Positions 5,861-7,238 of a stretch of 7,238 nt of DNA are shown one piece after another. Position 1 is the stretch's first letter. Each line of letters starts with the position of its first letter. Below the pieces are notes generated by a model. That model saw only the letters and a program-made list of their open reading frames with translations. It ran no database searches and had not been told where the DNA came from. Location of the stretch: positions 1-7,238 of the forward strand of contig JBKECI010000061.1 in the NCBI GenBank assembly GCA_047974405.1. The letters run 5' to 3'. The translations under genes were made by a program, and so were the position numbers. The stretch comes from UPXZ01 sp047974405 (GTDB taxonomy: Bacteria > Bacteroidota > Bacteroidia > Bacteroidales > Paludibacteraceae).

Positions 5861-5965
5861 AGTTTTGATAAAAATAGTTACTATTTTTTTGTTTTATTTG
5901 GCTTTTGTTGGGCAAATATGTTTTTATATCGATTTATGATTTAAAACCGTGTAAAAAAACACTAT

Positions 5966-6064
5966 TTATCGCTTTTCTGCTATCAATAGGAATTGTTCAA
6001 AGTCTTTAAACTTACCAAGAGATATTTCTTTATTCATAATATGGTAGGTGTGTACACTCCTGAC
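5966..6064 (-). pseudogene. 3' remainder of the SAM methyltransferase gene, beyond the in-frame TAG
   Basis: Directly after the TAG (6065-6067) the same frame stays open for 32 codons to TAA (5966-5968). It starts VRSVHTYHIMNKEI and ends GKFKDFEQFLLIAEKR, the kind of C-terminal strand pattern (FLLIAEK) that closes many small class I methyltransferases. The join reads ESGF-stop-VRSVHTY, where a single base change (for example AAG or CAG to TAG) would explain the stop. The stretch is therefore most likely the broken-off C-terminus, untranslated unless the TAG is suppressed. The only in-frame ATG (6035-6037) would make just 23 residues. Confidence 0.78.
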
Positions 6065-6583
6065 CTAAAATCCCGATTCTTCAAAAACAGAGACAAGTTT
6101 ATTGGTATCAAATCCCTTGTGAGGGATGGGTTTGTAGTAGTGAAACGAACCATCTTCGGCTCTTATATCGCCAATAGCGACTATTGCCCTCTGCCTTGCA
6201 ATAGCAAACAAATGGGCAACCAAACTTTTGATATCTTCAATGTGGTGAAAAGCCATATTGGAAATTACAAAGTCAATATCCTTCCTCACATAATCCGTAG
6301 TTTCACCGCAAACAATTTCTGCATTTCGAATTTTGTACCGAGACAATTTTTCTTGTAATACGGCGAGCATAGCATCCGAAGTGTCTTCAAATACGATAGA
6401 CGATAATCTGGGTAAGAATTTCAGCCCTACAAGTCCTGTGCCTGCTCCCACCTCCAATGCTTTCCAATGCTGCTCAATCTCAATATGTTTCAATACTTCA
6501 TTTACATATCTGTCTGCCATTCGAATACGTTTATCCACATCCCAATCTGTAGCTCTGTCGGCAAAGTAGTCTTTCTTAACCAT
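6065..6583 (-). CDS. class I SAM-dependent methyltransferase, truncated by a premature TAG
   Basis: A 172-residue open frame with a Rossmann-fold methyltransferase core. It opens DYFADRATDWDVDKRIRMAD, like other small methyltransferases of this type. Motif I, LEVGAGTGLVG (43-53), binds S-adenosylmethionine. FEDTSDAML (65-73) is the acidic motif II region, and the segment at 104-117, with SNMAFHHIED, resembles motif IV. The acceptor is unknown; the family includes ubiquinone/menaquinone-type and small-molecule enzymes. The protein stops at ESGF while the same frame continues with a plausible last strand pair (5966-6064), so the intact protein would be about 205 residues. The truncated product lacks the final beta strands of the fold and may be inactive. 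TAG is the normal stop of the DNA methyltransferase and kbl genes here, so general TAG recoding is unlikely. I see no clear promoter upstream. Confidence 0.8.
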   Translation of the reverse strand: MVKKDYFADRATDWDVDKRIRMADRYVNEVLKHIEIEQHWKALEVGAGTGLVGLKFLPRLSSIVFEDTSDAMLAVLQEKLSRYKIRNAEIVCGETTDYVRKDIDFVISNMAFHHIEDIKSLVAHLFAIARQRAIVAIGDIRAEDGSFHYYKPIPHKGFDTNKLVSVFEESGF

Positions 6584-6668
6584 AGTTTATTCCTTATTAT
6601 TCTGTTTTTCAAACATTTTTTTGGAGAAATAGTTTGCAAAAAGCAGCATATTTCATCTCAATATATTG

Positions 6669-6676
6669 TATATTTG
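6669..6676 (+). promoter_or_regulatory. candidate -7 box for the S9 peptidase gene
   Basis: TATATTTG matches the TAnnTTTG consensus exactly, but no TTTG is found 19-21 nt upstream. If used, transcription would start near 6683 and leave a long leader of about 115 nt before the ATG at 6799. Confidence 0.4.
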
Positions 6677-6704
6677 CACAGTATAAAGTAAAAAACAAGA
6701 AATT

Positions 6705-6743
6705 GACACGATAAAAATATCTGTTTGATACACACGACACGAT
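6705..6743. repeat. GACACGAT direct repeat in the leader of the S9 peptidase gene
   Basis: Two exact copies of GACACGAT (6705-6712 and 6736-6743) start 31 bp apart, about three helical turns, between the candidate promoter and the start codon. They could be paired regulator sites, or chance. Confidence 0.3.
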
Positions 6744-6798
6744 TTTCTTATTATCAAAAAAAAGATATTCGGCAATTTGAAGAATAAACTAGTATCAG

Positions 6799-7238
6799 AT
6801 GAAAACAACCGTTAAAATTATGTGTATGGCAATAGCCCTATCCGCGACTTTTACATCTTGTAACAAAACAGACAAAAGCGAAAAAGACTCCGACGAGATC
6901 ATCGGTAAACAAACTGTAAAATTGGAAAACGGATTGATGACGCCGGAAACCCTTTGGGCATTTGGACGTATTGGAAATGTTCAAGTATCACCCGAAGAAG
7001 ATAAAATTTTGTATAGCGTTTCGTATTACAGCGTCAAACAAAATAGAAGTAATTCGGAACTTTTTGTGATGAATATAGACGGAACCGACAAAAAGCAGAT
7101 TACCAAAACTCCTTTGAAAGAAACAGCTGCCAAATGGATAGAAGGGGGAGATATTATAGCGTTTATTTCTAACGAAAGTGGCAGCATGCAAGTTTGGGGA
7201 ATGAATCCCGACGGCTCGGGCAGAAGGCAAATAACCAA
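6799..7238 (+). CDS. S9-family (prolyl oligopeptidase/DPP-like) peptidase lipoprotein, N-terminal part (partial at right edge)
   Basis: 146 complete codons are visible and the gene runs off the right edge. The N-terminus is a lipoprotein signal: MKTTVK, a hydrophobic segment at 7-18, then TFTSC with the lipid-bearing Cys21, followed by the charged NKTDKSEKD stretch that Bacteroidota use for surface export. The mature part begins LMTPETLWAFGRIGNVQVSP, typical of the start of the beta-propeller in S9 dipeptidyl/oligopeptidases. Two PD40/TolB-like blades follow, with ELFVMNIDGTDKKQIT and QVWGMNPDGSGRRQIT. The catalytic Ser-Asp-His domain would lie about 400 residues further on, outside the window, so peptidase activity and specificity (DPP5-like, acylaminoacyl or other) are inferred from this N-terminal pattern. 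The start is chosen because it gives the lipoprotein signal. Confidence 0.85.
   Translation, partial: MKTTVKIMCMAIALSATFTSCNKTDKSEKDSDEIIGKQTVKLENGLMTPETLWAFGRIGNVQVSPEEDKILYSVSYYSVKQNRSNSELFVMNIDGTDKKQITKTPLKETAAKWIEGGDIIAFISNESGSMQVWGMNPDGSGRRQIT

Noticed and set aside
5949..5962. GTGT-A6-ACAC hairpin after the broken methyltransferase gene as a terminator
   Set aside because: Only a 4-bp stem with no U-tract on the relevant strand.
6467..6691. Plus-strand 74-codon hydrophobic frame antisense to the start of the SAM methyltransferase
   Set aside because: Phe/Ile-rich composition comes from reading AT-rich sequence in antisense; no signal or family pattern, and it crosses the upstream region of the real gene.

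Overview
The window looks like Bacteroidota DNA, most likely Bacteroidales. It is AT-rich. Several intergenic gaps carry the Bacteroidales-type -7 box TAnnTTTG, and starts lack clear Shine-Dalgarno sequences. The gene content also fits: an FEKKGVL-type ArgB, a DUF4230 protein, a 57-residue histone H1-like protein and a lipoprotein-anchored S9 peptidase. No genus can be assigned from sequence alone.

Layout. (1) Positions 1-3193, plus strand, hold a tight run of genes: the 3' end of apt (adenine phosphoribosyltransferase); argB (acetyl- or succinyl-glutamate kinase); a secreted alpha/beta hydrolase overlapping argB by 14 bp; a 57-residue very basic protein of unknown function overlapping the hydrolase by 4 bp (ATGA); and, after a 61-bp gap, a D12-class adenine DNA methyltransferase with no restriction enzyme beside it. 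The run ends at a perfect hairpin (3346-3392) that probably terminates from both sides. (2) Positions 3398-5790, minus strand, hold tRNA-Arg(ACG) with a good promoter, kbl (glycine C-acetyltransferase), a membrane-anchored DUF4230 protein, and a 57-aa histone H1-like gene with its own promoter and terminator. (3) Positions 5966-6583, minus strand, hold a class I SAM methyltransferase gene cut by an in-frame TAG; a recognisable C-terminus continues in the same frame after it. (4) From 6799, plus strand, a lipoprotein S9-family peptidase begins and runs off the right edge.

How the genes relate. Most are ordinary housekeeping or accessory genes (purine salvage, arginine biosynthesis, threonine/glycine metabolism, extracytoplasmic hydrolysis). 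The points most worth a second look are: the orphan DNA methyltransferase, with an 11-A tract at codons 11-15 that could switch it off by slippage; the coupled basic small ORF just before it; the amber-interrupted methyltransferase; and the tRNA-Arg, in which the usual G19-C56 tertiary pair is replaced by A19-U56. I see no CRISPR array, insertion sequence, integrase or clear defence island.
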